Shown: piece after piece, positions 23,201 to 29,400 of the stretch
How positions within the stretch are numbered: position 1 is the stretch's first letter
Layout of the letters: each line of letters starts with the position of its first letter
Source: Mycocentrospora acerina
Taxonomy: Eukaryota > Ascomycota > Dothideomycetes > Pleosporales
DNA length: 41,749 nucleotides
NCBI GenBank assembly: GCA_022701365.1
Contig: JAKUHH010000018.1
Coordinates: 1-41,749 of the forward strand
Direction: 5' to 3'
Notes under the pieces: model-generated
What the model saw: the letters and a program-made list of their open reading frames with translations, nothing else
What the model was told of the DNA's origin: nothing
The model's database searches: none
Program-made: the position numbers and the translations under genes

Positions 23201-25364
23201 TACTGGATACGAAGCCGTCGTGGAGGCCGTCAAACCGAATAAACTTAATGATGCTGCCGATGTCAAAGTCGTGGTATTCTTGAGCAAGATAGACCGACAG
23301 GCAGACGTGTCACAGGAGGAGTCATTTGCACCACAAATTTCCCAGCAAACAGCAAGCATCAAGGATTTTTTGACTGAACGACTTCCTAGCCACATGGTGC
23401 CCTCGACCGTCATCGAAATTCCTGTGATACCAAGATCAACTGCCGGTAAAATAGATCGTGCTCGCCTCCGTCAACTTGGTTCTTCGCTTGATCTATCCAG
23501 CTTGGTGCCAAGGACTAGCTTGCAGAAATATCGTCTTCCGTTGAAAGATGTGGAACGAAAATTGCGAGATGTCTGGGCATCTGTCCTACCAACTTCGGCT
23601 GAAGCAATTGGTCCAGACGACGATTTCTTCGACCTTGGCGGGAACTCCATCTCGGCAATTGCCCTGGTCAGGGAGGCGCGCAATTCGGGATTGAAGATAG
23701 ACGCCACAAGTGTTTTCCTTCATCCCCGGCTAGGGAACCTTGCTGCCTTGTGTGAGCTTGGCCTCCAAAGTGAGACCGAAACACGCGCGTCCTCGTTCTC
23801 AGCTGTCGACAGCAATGCGCTGCAGAGTATCTTGACGCAACTCCCCGTGAGGCGAGAGGAGGTCATGGACGTCCTCCCTTGTACCTTCATCCAGGCCGAA
23901 ATGGTCGAAGCAGGCCTCCAACCGGACAGACAGCTCATATATGACGTCTGTATAGATTTTGATGAGCCCATAAACTTGGAAAAACTAGAAGTGTCGGTTC
24001 AGAAGCTTATAGCCCGACATTCCATACTACGAACCATATTCCAGCGACACGAGAGCCGCATGTACCAGGTGATCTTACAGGCTAACCACCACCGACCTGT
24101 GGTCAAGTTGTCAGTGCCGAGCTCAAAGTCCATCGAGACGGCGACAAAAGACATCATCGCCCGTGACAAAGAGGCGACCTTTCTAGGACGGCTAAATCCG
24201 CAGTTTTCTATTGTGTTGCAGGAGAACAAGCATCGCCTAGTGATCTCCGGCTTCTCGCATGCCCAATTCGATGGATTCAGCCTTCCTCTTGTTGTTCACG
24301 ACCTAGAAAAATTATATACAGGCAGAGATATACCACCCGCACCACAGTTCTCGGAATATATTTACATAACGCTTGCGCGGAGCAGTACCGGTCCGCAGGA
24401 GTATTGGTCACGTCTCCTTTCCGGGTCGCACATGACGCCAATGAACCATTCGCGAAACGCACCGGGTTCAAGAGATCCGAACTATATATTTAAGGCTGCC
24501 AAAGTTACCCGCCATCTCGAGCTTGAGACCTGGGACGCCATCGCTGCTCAGTCGGCCGACAAATTGGCTGCGACCTGGGGCGTCGCGCTGGCGCTCTTCA
24601 CCCGTTCCTCGGATGTCGTTTTCGGGCAAACCGTCGCGAACCGCTCGCTTCACGTCGCGGGAGGTGGCATCCACAAGATCCTCGGGCCTTGCGTCAACAC
24701 AGTCCCACTACGTGTCCAGCTTCCCAACCAACAGCTACAGAATGGATGTCATGGGACCACTTCGGGATCCCAGTCAATCCGTGCGATTACCATGGATTCG
24801 AAGATGCTGCAAAGCGTTCTGAACGATACTACGAAACAACGCAACCAGACACGCGCCTACGAGACCAGTGGTCTAGATGATATCGCACAGTGGGCAGGAC
24901 CTAGCTGGGACGCCGCACGCGGCTTCGGCACTGTTGTTGTGTGGCAGGACTTTGCCTCGCTTTCCAATGCCGTTATCGAAGACGGGGATACTGCCACGCT
25001 AATGACACATAACATGATCGAGACCGACACGGAGGGCAGCATCGACAGCTCCAGTGCGTCCCAACCCGCTGTAGGCTACCTCGACCCCTTCCGCACCTCC
25101 TCGCGCCTGCCTTTCGCAGAAACCTGGTGCTCGGTCTCCGCGCGGGTCCCGCCGTGGGACCAAGCTGACATCAGCATCATAGCCCGGCAACACGAGTCGG
25201 GGCAGTACATTGACGTCAGCTTTGGCTACAGTGAGGGCCGTGTAGCGCAGGAGGATGTAGAGAATGTGGCGGATTTGTGGATCAGGGTTGTAAGGGGTTT
25301 TTCGGTGGGGCGGTTAGAGACAAGCGAGACGCTGCTGTCAGATATAAGCACTATATCATCATAG
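11292..25364 (+). CDS. four-module nonribosomal peptide synthetase, about 4690 aa, intronless
   Basis: The protein is a cytosolic assembly line that activates, tethers and condenses four amino acids. The order is partial C, A1-T1, C1, A2-T2, C2, A3-T3, C3, A4-T4, terminal C. The phosphopantetheine serines are about S852, S1988, S3058 and S4119. Condensation motifs are HHALYDG (1048), HHALADG (2189) and HHSLYDD (3251), with SHAQFDGFS in the terminal domain (4322). There is no E, MT, R or TE domain. The start at 11292 has a strong context (CACCAAATGA). The frame opens at 11163 (43 residues longer) in a poor context, and a third ATG lies at 11367. The open frame runs 14 kb without an intron, like the large intronless four-module synthetases known from host-selective-toxin-producing Pleosporales. 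Terminal domain and module count suggest a cyclic tetrapeptide. Product identity is not determined. Confidence 0.95.
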   Translation: MTLPDMPLHVAEQKQETRHTPKESIMTDSEAGDFWRLTLTGANPTIFLENLRATAVLDAKVTRQFPLLQTEPFAELSATPSRFLLGAWGVVLANYSSTEDVLFGATLPEWRPPLTEHELEPRPLRLPYHERQTISAYLYSLSGALEQCSANSLSLEDLSSLSEDCRNACRHGSVITVQQYPAKELIQKAALRSCPLLIECKVREDNQVNVCLSFDSRTTETWRMDHVIDCFAHVARQLACADPQMTLKDIEVMTPGQLSKIWEWNRNLRPSITACIHGEIAKQAKADPLAPAIVSSHGALSFGELDDYSTRLAFHLSALGLKHGDRVPIRLHRSAWAIVAMMGIMKAGGAFVPLDHSQPADRQKIILEETAASMMLTSESGNDFGAINAIEISEEWIRALPQPSLDEFQLSNDADTTAYIIFTSGSTGRPKGVVLQHGAVCTSIKAIAETVGFSPRTRTLQFSSYTFDASTLEIFPTLIFGGCVCIVSDAERLEGLSQAVRKLQANTACVIPSIARLNEKEGLELETIVLGGEASRDSDIEHWYSRIPRLCVVYGPSECSIACTGHVFSDAKEDYRNVGRFHGVPVWVAKTHDYNELAPMGAAGELLVEGSTLALHYLNDKEKTRASFVENAGFLARGCEGNLDGRKGRLYRTGDLVRYNESGDLIFLGRTSGNTQIKIRGQRIDLGDVERHVSGCLPPGSQVVANVFTPAGEAADGTLLAAFIRLPEDKEKANARGSPSLELLPGSDLLRAQMARLVPPVMIPKVIFSLDEMPKQVSGKIDVLRLQSKASEFGSQQLFGDGVGEAGLGQAAKRQATTAMQKAVREGWAKILGLASAGIGLDDSFFALGGDSLRAMSLSQELRFDKGLELSVADVLGKPRLEEQAARCRPLASAAATEISTVEPFSLLGDDGEQVRRDMAEACAVDVSQIEDVFPATALQESLLALSSKHAGTYTMQRRLRLGGDVDVARMRSAWDRVVQALPILRTRLVHHGKRCMQVVVREKLSWTELREGDEQAYVEADRTAAMGPNEPLMRLAMSRGELIWTLHHALYDGWCLPLMVGRIVEAYQYLSKPLPESEPLLLVEALPEPEPVPEPLLMLEPELEPGFNRFVQWLCETEKSADEYWASYLEGAADGAGAVFPAVPLAVSEPLEDATARLDEWPLQLPAAGWTWTKTTLLRAAWAIVSSRYTGSEDVLFASTVLGRGAPVPHMSVMLGPTISTVPTRLRVSSSSTVRQLLHQTLQDTVAAIPHEQGGVRQLAGLARLRTYLVVQPSSYDEQWPWPDQLGGSGAWDHHDASYHRLDVSALTLECVLTPGGVRAHVFFDSSILPVETAERVLRQFAHVSQQLCSADNLDAPLSAIQLLLPDDLDALWSWNAPLCAAHPDRVALDDFSDSVRQWPANQAVEAWDGTLSYAELDRLSSQLAFELIQRGAGPGLLVPLCFERSLDVVVAMLAVMKTGAAFVPLDPSQPKARRQGILMQTRTHAVSNMVLASRNAADDIAVDASTVLLTLHRGKLDQPLSTHVDNKHDTANSPSVPVILPRIAPDALAWVIFTSGSTGQPKGVMLDHRAIYTSYCRLGTAYGIKHTTRMLHFASYAFDACTFEIIITLMHGGCVCVPSEDTKMSLDALPRACNVMHVNTMILTPSVARLFQPAAFARLDTLILTGESLTQSDLISWQHAVPNLFNGYGPAECSNMCTIHRISPTDNDPNRIGSLSGIPNWIVDPHDPHLLAPIGAIGELLIEGPTISRGYLNDPEKSAAAFVEDPPWLLQSSPHHPGSGRRGRLYRTGDLVKCNSEGSISYVGRNDAQIKIRGQRVDLGEIEFHLQDCTAAVEVAVDVISPPGSSGAAAAASKPILAAFLHLPDGSKYMQNSQPDHDIRVITSTEQIDDQLSSRLPIYMVPSVYFLVKALPKTASDKTDRRRLRELALKSVQDNLASPQQSFKLARREPLSDHESKMRQLWSQVLTVPTSSIGVDDSFLRLGGDSIAAMRLASQARRQGIQMTVANVFRQPKLGDLAKSVTWVNKQNHEQTVTEPFSLVPQEYVDAGLITDVANACAVPSSLVEDIYPCTPLQEGLLALTAKSSDTNAYVLQHVLRVRPGVDMQRLQAVWNAMARSNAIFRTRVVQHPRHGLLQVVLKESPTWERSDDLDRYIQDDQTAPMEIGQPLVRYAMPKNPNDRRMVWTIHHALADGMSLFLIFKSLTNTYHDQANQIHSTPFNHFVQYVVGRDKAATAAFWRSALAGLRADSFPKIPTGLGSLLEDGQVLQQYSTTLSTSEATLSTLIWSAWALVLRHHTCNNDVLFGTILHGRNVPVAGVESMIGPIMVAVPLRIQIDSELTVSSYLTRVRNQVLESTPHEQIGLQEIMKLDEDCRNGCAFQTMLIIQPKESSHDTDEARVFDTSLEYKLATYALALECTPTATGYNFQARFDSRVIPTKTVERLLDQLDHVVKQLAAMSGDSVSDISIMTSQDLDESWATNNKIMEPSTSLIHRIIFERESYNANAVAVHAWDGDLSYQNLDDLSTRLARVIHRLRVSQAQDIFPICFNRSSILVVLMLAVLKAGAAFVLMDPGHLLVRRERILKQLRQPGNERSWTVLTSPDIEEKYGTGWNTLSISMSLIEINSSVTFSNPLPEVNSKSPAWIVFTSGTTGEPKGIVLEHNALCTNFANLARVLKFDSDTKTFFYSSCAFDMFSTDIFVPLIAGGSVCIASEDERANALPHAVTSLNANTLTLTPSVSRMHQRSEFPTLKKLLLVGERVAMDDIENWGGLDAMYNVYGPAECAALCAIHKIDPHDSSLLPNRIGRIPNVPAWVVNPDDHNQLCSKNVVGELLIEGPTLAWGYWRDEEKTDASFVHNPRWLLRGTLQTPGRQGRLYKTGDLVRQDEDGSLLYERRKDTQVKIHGQRVELAEIEHHIRKLLPHALELVVEFVPRYDGFSDSLVAFVRLADANTPLTAVDSDTLTSQLRREVPRFMVPRAFFSIQHIPKGVTGKTDHKRLQQIGMELLATANAATTREKKKPNSESEKACQKLCALVLKVDPDFIGLDDDFFDLGGDSISAMKLVHEARRLGANLSMADVFAQSNIFALAKYFTVVQPSGTIPDDAAPFSLIPRLPGLKDVREMVANQLGCNAFDVDDCYPLTRFQEGILSHSMVHKGTYILHLTLELRANVRIDRFRFAWDLLVQTTDILRTKCALVPGYGFLQVLLNYDQFWVEPEDMATEMDIATHLTRYTIVPGANGSASCLLWDIHHSLYDDWTLSLFMDKLEKIYNQGNRAASQSEFRPFVTYVTKLDTLEAETYWKRTLQDVQSVTFPTLPPSLSAVDANTEISRTYRHVQFRRFKRLTGAILASWAIVVASRTNTKDVTFGTVSSGRDLPLPGIEEVSGPTTATVPIRVQLDQDGLTVAQLVQDVDKTLDDARSFQNYGIKSIAKLNSDCTRACGFQTLIVIQQSQEDRSNSLGTLRQRPGYRDETYALTIDCCPSGNDELSISAAYDSRILDGPAASRLLDQFGHVAAQVTQARVETLVAEVSAMTTKDLDDLWKWNHDVASVSPSTILQLLDGQRAVRPNSPVIHAWDGTITYEEFNVLTKRLARFLMHMKVAPGDNVPILFEHSKWAPVAMVAILKAGAAFVPLDPSQPRSRHQQILAQIQAKILLTSFSTADFDAGHKTILITGEELVLPNVPLDETGQLPQVSSDWPAYVFFTSGSTGIPKGVVVEHRNLSTSMGILTKEFGISAATRFMQFTSYTFDLSILEIFGTIASGGCICIPNYRNRFGDLSGEFRSLRANTLLLVPSISRLFNPQDFSPGLEVMIWIGETPLRYDYERWAHVPHLYNGYGPTECTVACTVQKVGRNTDPRRIGKITNIPCWIVSPDDPERMTPVGGLGELLIEGPIVTRGYLNDTNKTAAAFIRNPTWLKRPARLYRTGDLAMYNEDGTLTILGRTDTQVKIRGQRTDLGEIESQLLSCVPTGYEAVVEAVKPNKLNDAADVKVVVFLSKIDRQADVSQEESFAPQISQQTASIKDFLTERLPSHMVPSTVIEIPVIPRSTAGKIDRARLRQLGSSLDLSSLVPRTSLQKYRLPLKDVERKLRDVWASVLPTSAEAIGPDDDFFDLGGNSISAIALVREARNSGLKIDATSVFLHPRLGNLAALCELGLQSETETRASSFSAVDSNALQSILTQLPVRREEVMDVLPCTFIQAEMVEAGLQPDRQLIYDVCIDFDEPINLEKLEVSVQKLIARHSILRTIFQRHESRMYQVILQANHHRPVVKLSVPSSKSIETATKDIIARDKEATFLGRLNPQFSIVLQENKHRLVISGFSHAQFDGFSLPLVVHDLEKLYTGRDIPPAPQFSEYIYITLARSSTGPQEYWSRLLSGSHMTPMNHSRNAPGSRDPNYIFKAAKVTRHLELETWDAIAAQSADKLAATWGVALALFTRSSDVVFGQTVANRSLHVAGGGIHKILGPCVNTVPLRVQLPNQQLQNGCHGTTSGSQSIRAITMDSKMLQSVLNDTTKQRNQTRAYETSGLDDIAQWAGPSWDAARGFGTVVVWQDFASLSNAVIEDGDTATLMTHNMIETDTEGSIDSSSASQPAVGYLDPFRTSSRLPFAETWCSVSARVPPWDQADISIIARQHESGQYIDVSFGYSEGRVAQEDVENVADLWIRVVRGFSVGRLETSETLLSDISTISS
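11385..12090 (+). other. NRPS N-terminal partial condensation domain
   Basis: Residues about 32-266 resemble only the C-terminal half of a condensation domain, with the DVLFGATL stretch at about residue 101 and the end near KIWEWNRN. The half that carries HHxxxDG is absent, so this piece should not be catalytic. Such remnants occur at the start of some fungal NRPSs, preceding a module that loads the first residue. Confidence 0.75.
12109..13945 (+). other. NRPS module 1: A1-T1
   Basis: The A1 core motifs are FTSGSTGRPKG, FDASTLEI, YGPSEC, YRTGDLVR and SGKID. The pocket residues I read by position are D-A-L-V-V-G-V-I-A-K. Asp at the first position indicates an alpha-amino acid, and the small hydrophobic lining suggests an aliphatic residue (weak inference). 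The T1 carrier serine is in LGGDSL (codon 13845-13847). Confidence 0.85.
13999..15425 (+). other. NRPS condensation domain C1
   Basis: An intact HHALYDG at 14433-14453 gives an active-site His. A Pro-Glu-rich insert follows at 14512-14612. The domain lies in the GC-rich part of the gene. It would join residues 1 and 2. Confidence 0.85.
14512..14612 (+). repeat. Pro-Glu minisatellite in NRPS C1
   Basis: Degenerate repeats of CCAGAG, GAGCC and TTGTTG encode a run of Pro, Glu and Leu residues (LPEPEPVPEPLLMLEPELEP) just after the HHxxxDG motif of C1. It stays in frame and probably forms a surface loop. Copy number may vary among strains. Confidence 0.75.
15430..17350 (+). other. NRPS module 2: A2-T2
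   Basis: Motifs are FTSGSTGQPKG, FDACTFEI, YGPAEC and YRTGDLVK. The last A motif reads ASDKTDR, with Asp in place of the usual Gly but the catalytic Lys present. Pocket residues read D-A-F-L-I-T-G-N-M-K. The T2 serine is in LGGDSI (17253-17255). Confidence 0.85.
17401..18740 (+). other. NRPS condensation domain C2
   Basis: An intact HHALADG at 17856-17876, with DVLFGTILHGR downstream at about 18199. It would join residues 2 and 3. Confidence 0.85.
18745..20570 (+). other. NRPS module 3: A3-T3
   Basis: Motifs are FTSGTTGEPKG, FDMFSTDI, YGPAEC, YKTGDLVR and TGKTD. The A8 region reads YERRKDTQVKIHGQRVELAE, with Arg, His and Ala where Gly, Arg and Gly are usual. Pocket residues read D-M-T-L-L-V-V-A-L-K. 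The T3 serine is in LGGDSI (20463-20465). Confidence 0.82.
20611..21930 (+). other. NRPS condensation domain C3 with HHSLYDD
   Basis: The motif at 21042-21062 reads HHSLYDD: both His and the structural Asp are present, but the final Gly is replaced by Asp. The catalytic second His remains, so activity is likely but not certain. It would join residues 3 and 4. Confidence 0.8.
21950..23760 (+). other. NRPS module 4: A4-T4
   Basis: Motifs are FTSGSTGIPKG, FDLSILEI, YGPTEC, YRTGDLAM and AGKID. Pocket residues read D-L-L-L-I-I-G-V-A-K, a large hydrophobic lining. The T4 motif reads LGGNSI (serine 23646-23648), with Asn in place of the Asp common in T domains that pass substrates to ordinary C domains. 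Confidence 0.83.
23800..25361 (+). other. NRPS terminal condensation-like domain (CT), likely macrocyclising
   Basis: Residues about 4170-4690 begin PCTFIQAEMVEAG and carry SHAQFDGFS at 24255-24281 in place of HHxxxDG. This fits the SHxxxDxxS pattern reported for fungal CT domains, which release peptides by cyclisation in the absence of a thioesterase. From family knowledge the expected outcome is head-to-tail closure of a tetrapeptide. Confidence 0.8.
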
Positions 25365-25584
25365 CGAACCTTCATAAAAGGTTAACCTGCTAAAAGAACC
25401 TCGGTAGTGTTTAGTTATGAGCACTTAGGTCACAGACAGACAACAAAACAGCAAATTTCCGCTATTCTACTTGTCCGATGTACGGGTGATTAAATGATGA
25501 TGATGAAATAGGTTGTTATGTTTATATTGTTGATGATTATTGTGTGTGTTCTGTGTCTTGTGTGTGCCTGCCACGCCGGTTGGT
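25365..25584. other. NRPS 3' flank
   Basis: About 220 bp of untranslated sequence with ATGATG and TGTG runs. No further gene is seen before the copia LTR. It is the right edge of the gene island and keeps TGA, TGG and TCA trinucleotides, in contrast to the DNA that follows. Confidence 0.5.
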
Positions 25585-26145
25585 TTTCCTCACTTAGGGG
25601 CAGCTACACTACAATAGGTTAAGCTCTGTTTAGCCTTAGCCCTTTAGGGGAGAGTCTCCCCTTAACCCTATAGACTGTCTCATATATATCTAATAGGCTA
25701 GGTACCAGCACAGAGGGCATCTATTCAATTGTACAGGATCATCCTTAACATGCCTGTGTTATCTAACACACCCCTTTAGCTTAAAAACTCTTTAAGCTAG
25801 ATACCTCTGTTTAACCAGAAGGCTTTTAAGTTAAAACTAGAGTTCTTCTGTTAGTATCTCTCTTAAGTTTTCTGTGTTTTACTTAAAACTAAGCTAAGCT
25901 AGCTAAAGAATCCTTCCTATTTATATGTAGGTTTAACCTTAGTAAGTCTGTCCACAATTATATTAGCAGAGGGTGTGTATTCTACCTTAATTCTGCTAGC
26001 TGCTAACTCTTGTCTTAACTAGTGGTTGTGTATATTAACGTGATAGATCTTAGTCTAAAGTTTAGACACTTCTTTAGTTACTAAACTAATAACATACTTG
26101 GCAGGTGAGTCGCTTAGACAGGTGAGTCGCTTACTCTACCAAGAC
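25585..26145 (-). pseudogene. Ty1/copia 3' end: RNase H tail, polypurine tract and LTR, RIPed
   Basis: Read on the minus strand from 26145, the frame gives SDSPAKYVISLVTKEVSKL, then VNIHNH-LRQELAASRIKVE, then TPSANIIVDRLTKV: the end of a copia RNase H with stops at Trp and Gln positions. A polypurine tract (AAGGGGTG, 25769-25776) precedes an LTR that starts TGTTAGATAACACAGG at 25768. The outer LTR end near 25585 is uncertain. The upstream part of the element is not found across chromovirus B. Confidence 0.72.
26102..26133. repeat. 15-bp direct repeat (17-bp period) at the copia break
   Basis: CAGGTGAGTCGCTTA occurs twice, at 26102-26116 and 26119-26133, just before chromovirus B. The first copy lies in copia RNase H reading frame. 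The second marks the end of recognisable copia sequence, so it may be a scar of an earlier rearrangement. Confidence 0.6.
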
Positions 26146-26433
26146 TGTAACGTTCACAACGTCACATCCTATCATTACCCCTGAGTCAACCAACACCCAT
26201 CCGATAGCCACCCGATTCGTACTCGCCTTGGATGGTAACCCTAGGAAGGGATATATAAGGGGGGCAGTCTGTGTAGCTTTGTAGAGTAGTTTTTCTGTAT
26301 CCTTTTGTACAAGACCTATAGGTGTAGAGAATAGTATCTTTGGTTTACCCTCTAGTCCTAGCACTCCTATATGCCTAGTAGTGGACACTTTAGACCCTAT
26401 TCAGATCACTCTCTTATAACCTGCGTTGTTACA
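26146..26433 (+). repeat. chromovirus B 5' LTR
   Basis: 288 bp, TGTAAC to GTTACA, with TATATAAGG as a possible TATA box at about 26250. It differs from the 3' LTR at about 15 sites by eye, all transitions. In the last part of the LTR (from about 26355) this copy is the mutated one. Confidence 0.93.
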
Positions 26434-29400
26434 TTATACAGAAAAACTCGTCCTAGCTAGTAACAGCCTCTAAATAATATTACTACTTGTTTTGTTTAGA
26501 TCACGTCTAAGCCCTATCTAATTTAGAACTAATTTAGATAACACTGTTATATCTAGCATTTTGTTACAGCTAGGATCCCTATAATCTCCTAACAACTAAA
26601 GCCTTTAGGTTTAGAACTTCCTAGACTACTGCATTAGGATTACTTTAGAATAGCTGCGTAGGATTGCGCTAAGGTAGAAACTTAGAGACTATTAAGAACC
26701 TAGCAGAATTAGACCTAACTCTAATGTCTGCTACTATTACCCTAGGTTTAAAGGAACCAACTTAAAGATTAGTATGTACTTAAGGCTTAACCTTAAAGGT
26801 AGCAGCAGAGACGTCTAACCCTACTCTAACCCCTAATCTAGTAAGAATAGGTACAGAGCCCCTATCTGATTTAGACTAAGAAAAGGAGGACTTAGCCTAA
26901 TTAGTTGCTTAACTTTAAGCAGAAATTTAGGAACTACAGTAAGCTACAATTGCCCTAGACCACCCTTTACCTAGTACTAAATTACTACTAACTCCCTTAG
27001 AACAACTTTAACCCCTAAGGTTCTAGTCTAAGATTTTAATTAACAATACTATACGCACAAAACTATCTAAAAGAACACCTACTATTAAAGTCCTTAAAAA
27101 TAGTTGCAACCTAACCTTTTGCTAATAGCAAGCCTTAATCTAGGACTAATTAGAGATTAATGCAGACCACTATTAGAGTAAGCGCGCCTGCATAGCGTTA
27201 GTCTAGGGACATACTTCTGGCCTAGCTAAAGAGTACCTGGAGCCCTAATACCTATCTAACACCCTGTCTAACTATTTTAAGATTACAGAAGATATAATTA
27301 ACCTACTTAAGTCTTATTTTATTACAGGAAATGAGAGAGCTAAGAGCTAGGCTGCTTTTAATAAACTCTATATAGAGAAGACAGAAACCTTCCTTACCTT
27401 TAAAGCACAGTTCCTTAGTGCTGCTATTAGGGGACAAGTACCTAAATTAGAATAGTTTCACTACTTATAGACAAAGATCACACTAACCTTGCAGATGCCT
27501 AGCCTTAGATTTAAGCAATAATAGAACAACTCCTTTAAGCTTATAGTTAAACACCTAACAGCATTTAATATAGAACAAAGGAACTATCCCTTAGTCCTAA
27601 CTACAGGAAGCATAATCTGTATAACACACAAACTAGGTTGACTTTATTTAGGTCTGATTTAGAGGTCCCTACTAAGAACAAACTATAATTTGTACTAACA
27701 AGCAGACCTCTGTATCTAAACACAACCCTAACCTTTACCTGCCCTTTAGCCTATATCTAAGACTCCTAGTCCTGCAAGGGATCTAACTCCAGGCAATTGC
27801 TACAACTGTAGCAAGCTAGGACACTTTGCAAGCGAGTGTCCTTTGCCTTAAGTACAGAAGATTGAGTTTGAACACCTTAATGAGGATGTTAAGGAATTAG
27901 GAGAAGACCCTAACTAAGAAGAGGATTAGACGGGAAACAGAGACGCCTAGGAGGACCTCTCTTCCTAGGCCTAAACTGTTATAACCTATTAAACCTTAGT
28001 CTCTTAAACTTGTTTAGGGGACTACATTTTATTTCTCCTTCTATTCTTTGCACTAAGGGCCTTAGGGTCTAATTACACTCCTTAATTAACACTAGTGCCT
28101 AAGGTTATCTTTTCTTAAATTTAAAAATTGCTACTTCTATTTTATTAGCTCTTTAGACTCCTATCTAAAAGCTACCCTTTTAAGTTACTGTTAAGGGGTT
28201 TTAAGACTAAATCTCTTCCCTAGTAACTTAGTATATCTGTTTGCATCTAATTATTAATAGAAGAAAGATCTACAACTGCCTGTTTGTAATAGTAGATCTC
28301 AGCTCACAAGACTGCATTATTGGAATTAAATAGATAAAGCGTTTTAAGCTACAGTTAGATACAGATTACTCCTAGATTATCTAGCTAGGCCGCTATCCTG
28401 CTGTGTACAATCCTGCTCTACTGCTCCTAATAACCCTTAACTAAACAGTTCCTGCCAAAACTGTTGCTTTAGATATTGCACAATGAGACAAGCTATAGGA
28501 ACAGGAGGACTATTAAGAGAGGCACAGTGTAACTACTGCTATTCATAAGATTTAAGAGATGCTTTAACTCCTAAAGAGTTAGAAGTTCTTGCCTCCTATC
28601 GCACAGGACCTAACGCTGAAACCTATCTAACCCCTACTAGAACTTGTCCTTACTAAACCTTCTTTTTATATTGCTCTTATTTCTGCTAACGCTTTCTACT
28701 TTAATATAAAACACTAAGAAAATAAATTCTTTACTACTAGCCTTTATAAAATTGATTAAATTCTAGATAAGAAAAGGCTAGAAGACAACCTTAACAACGC
28801 AGCCTTAGTACAGGACTAATTACCCCTCTGTTACTACCCCTTCTAGGATGTCTTTAGCAAGACTGCTGCAGAAACCCTCCTAGACCTTTAACTGTACAAC
28901 TATAAGATCATACTTACTAAACCCCTGCTAAACAGCTATAGCCTGTTGTACAAGCAGAATGTAGAAGAGTTAGAAGCAACTAAGCGCTACATCTAAGAGA
29001 ACCTACAAAAAGGTTAGATTAAGCATAGTTAGAGCCCTTTTGCATCTCCTATCTTGTGTGTTTAGAAGGCTAACAGGGACCTCTAAATTTATGTAGACTA
29101 TTGCAAACTAAACAACCTTACTTACAAAGATGTCTATCTAATTCCCTGCATAGACAAGCTCTTAGCCTGCCCTTTAAAGGCTAAGATCTTCACTAAGTTT
29201 AACATTTGTTCTGCGTTTAACTGCATCTGTATAGATCTAGACTTAGAAGAATACACCACCTTCTAAACCTGTTACAGAACGTACAAATGTAAGGTACTAC
29301 CCTTCGGCCTCTGCAACAGCCCTGCAACCTACTAACAATATATAAACAACGTGTTAATTAATTTCCTAGATAACTTCTGTATTGCCTACTTAGACAACAT

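Noticed and set aside
11292..25364. Naming the NRPS as AM-toxin or HC-toxin synthetase
   Set aside because: Module count and lack of introns fit, but there is no epimerase domain as in HC-toxin synthetase, and all pockets have the amino-acid Asp, which argues against a hydroxy-acid unit as in AM-toxin. Identity cannot be settled without a search.
11292..25364. RIP damage inside the NRPS, whose modules are repeats of each other
   Set aside because: TCA, CCA, TGG and TGA are all frequent throughout and the frame is open, so RIP has not visibly acted there.
26131..26388. Minus-strand ORF of 85 residues, and its twin at 33357-33554
   Set aside because: They are the same reading frame in the two B LTRs. 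They follow the LTR sequence and have no recognisable domain.
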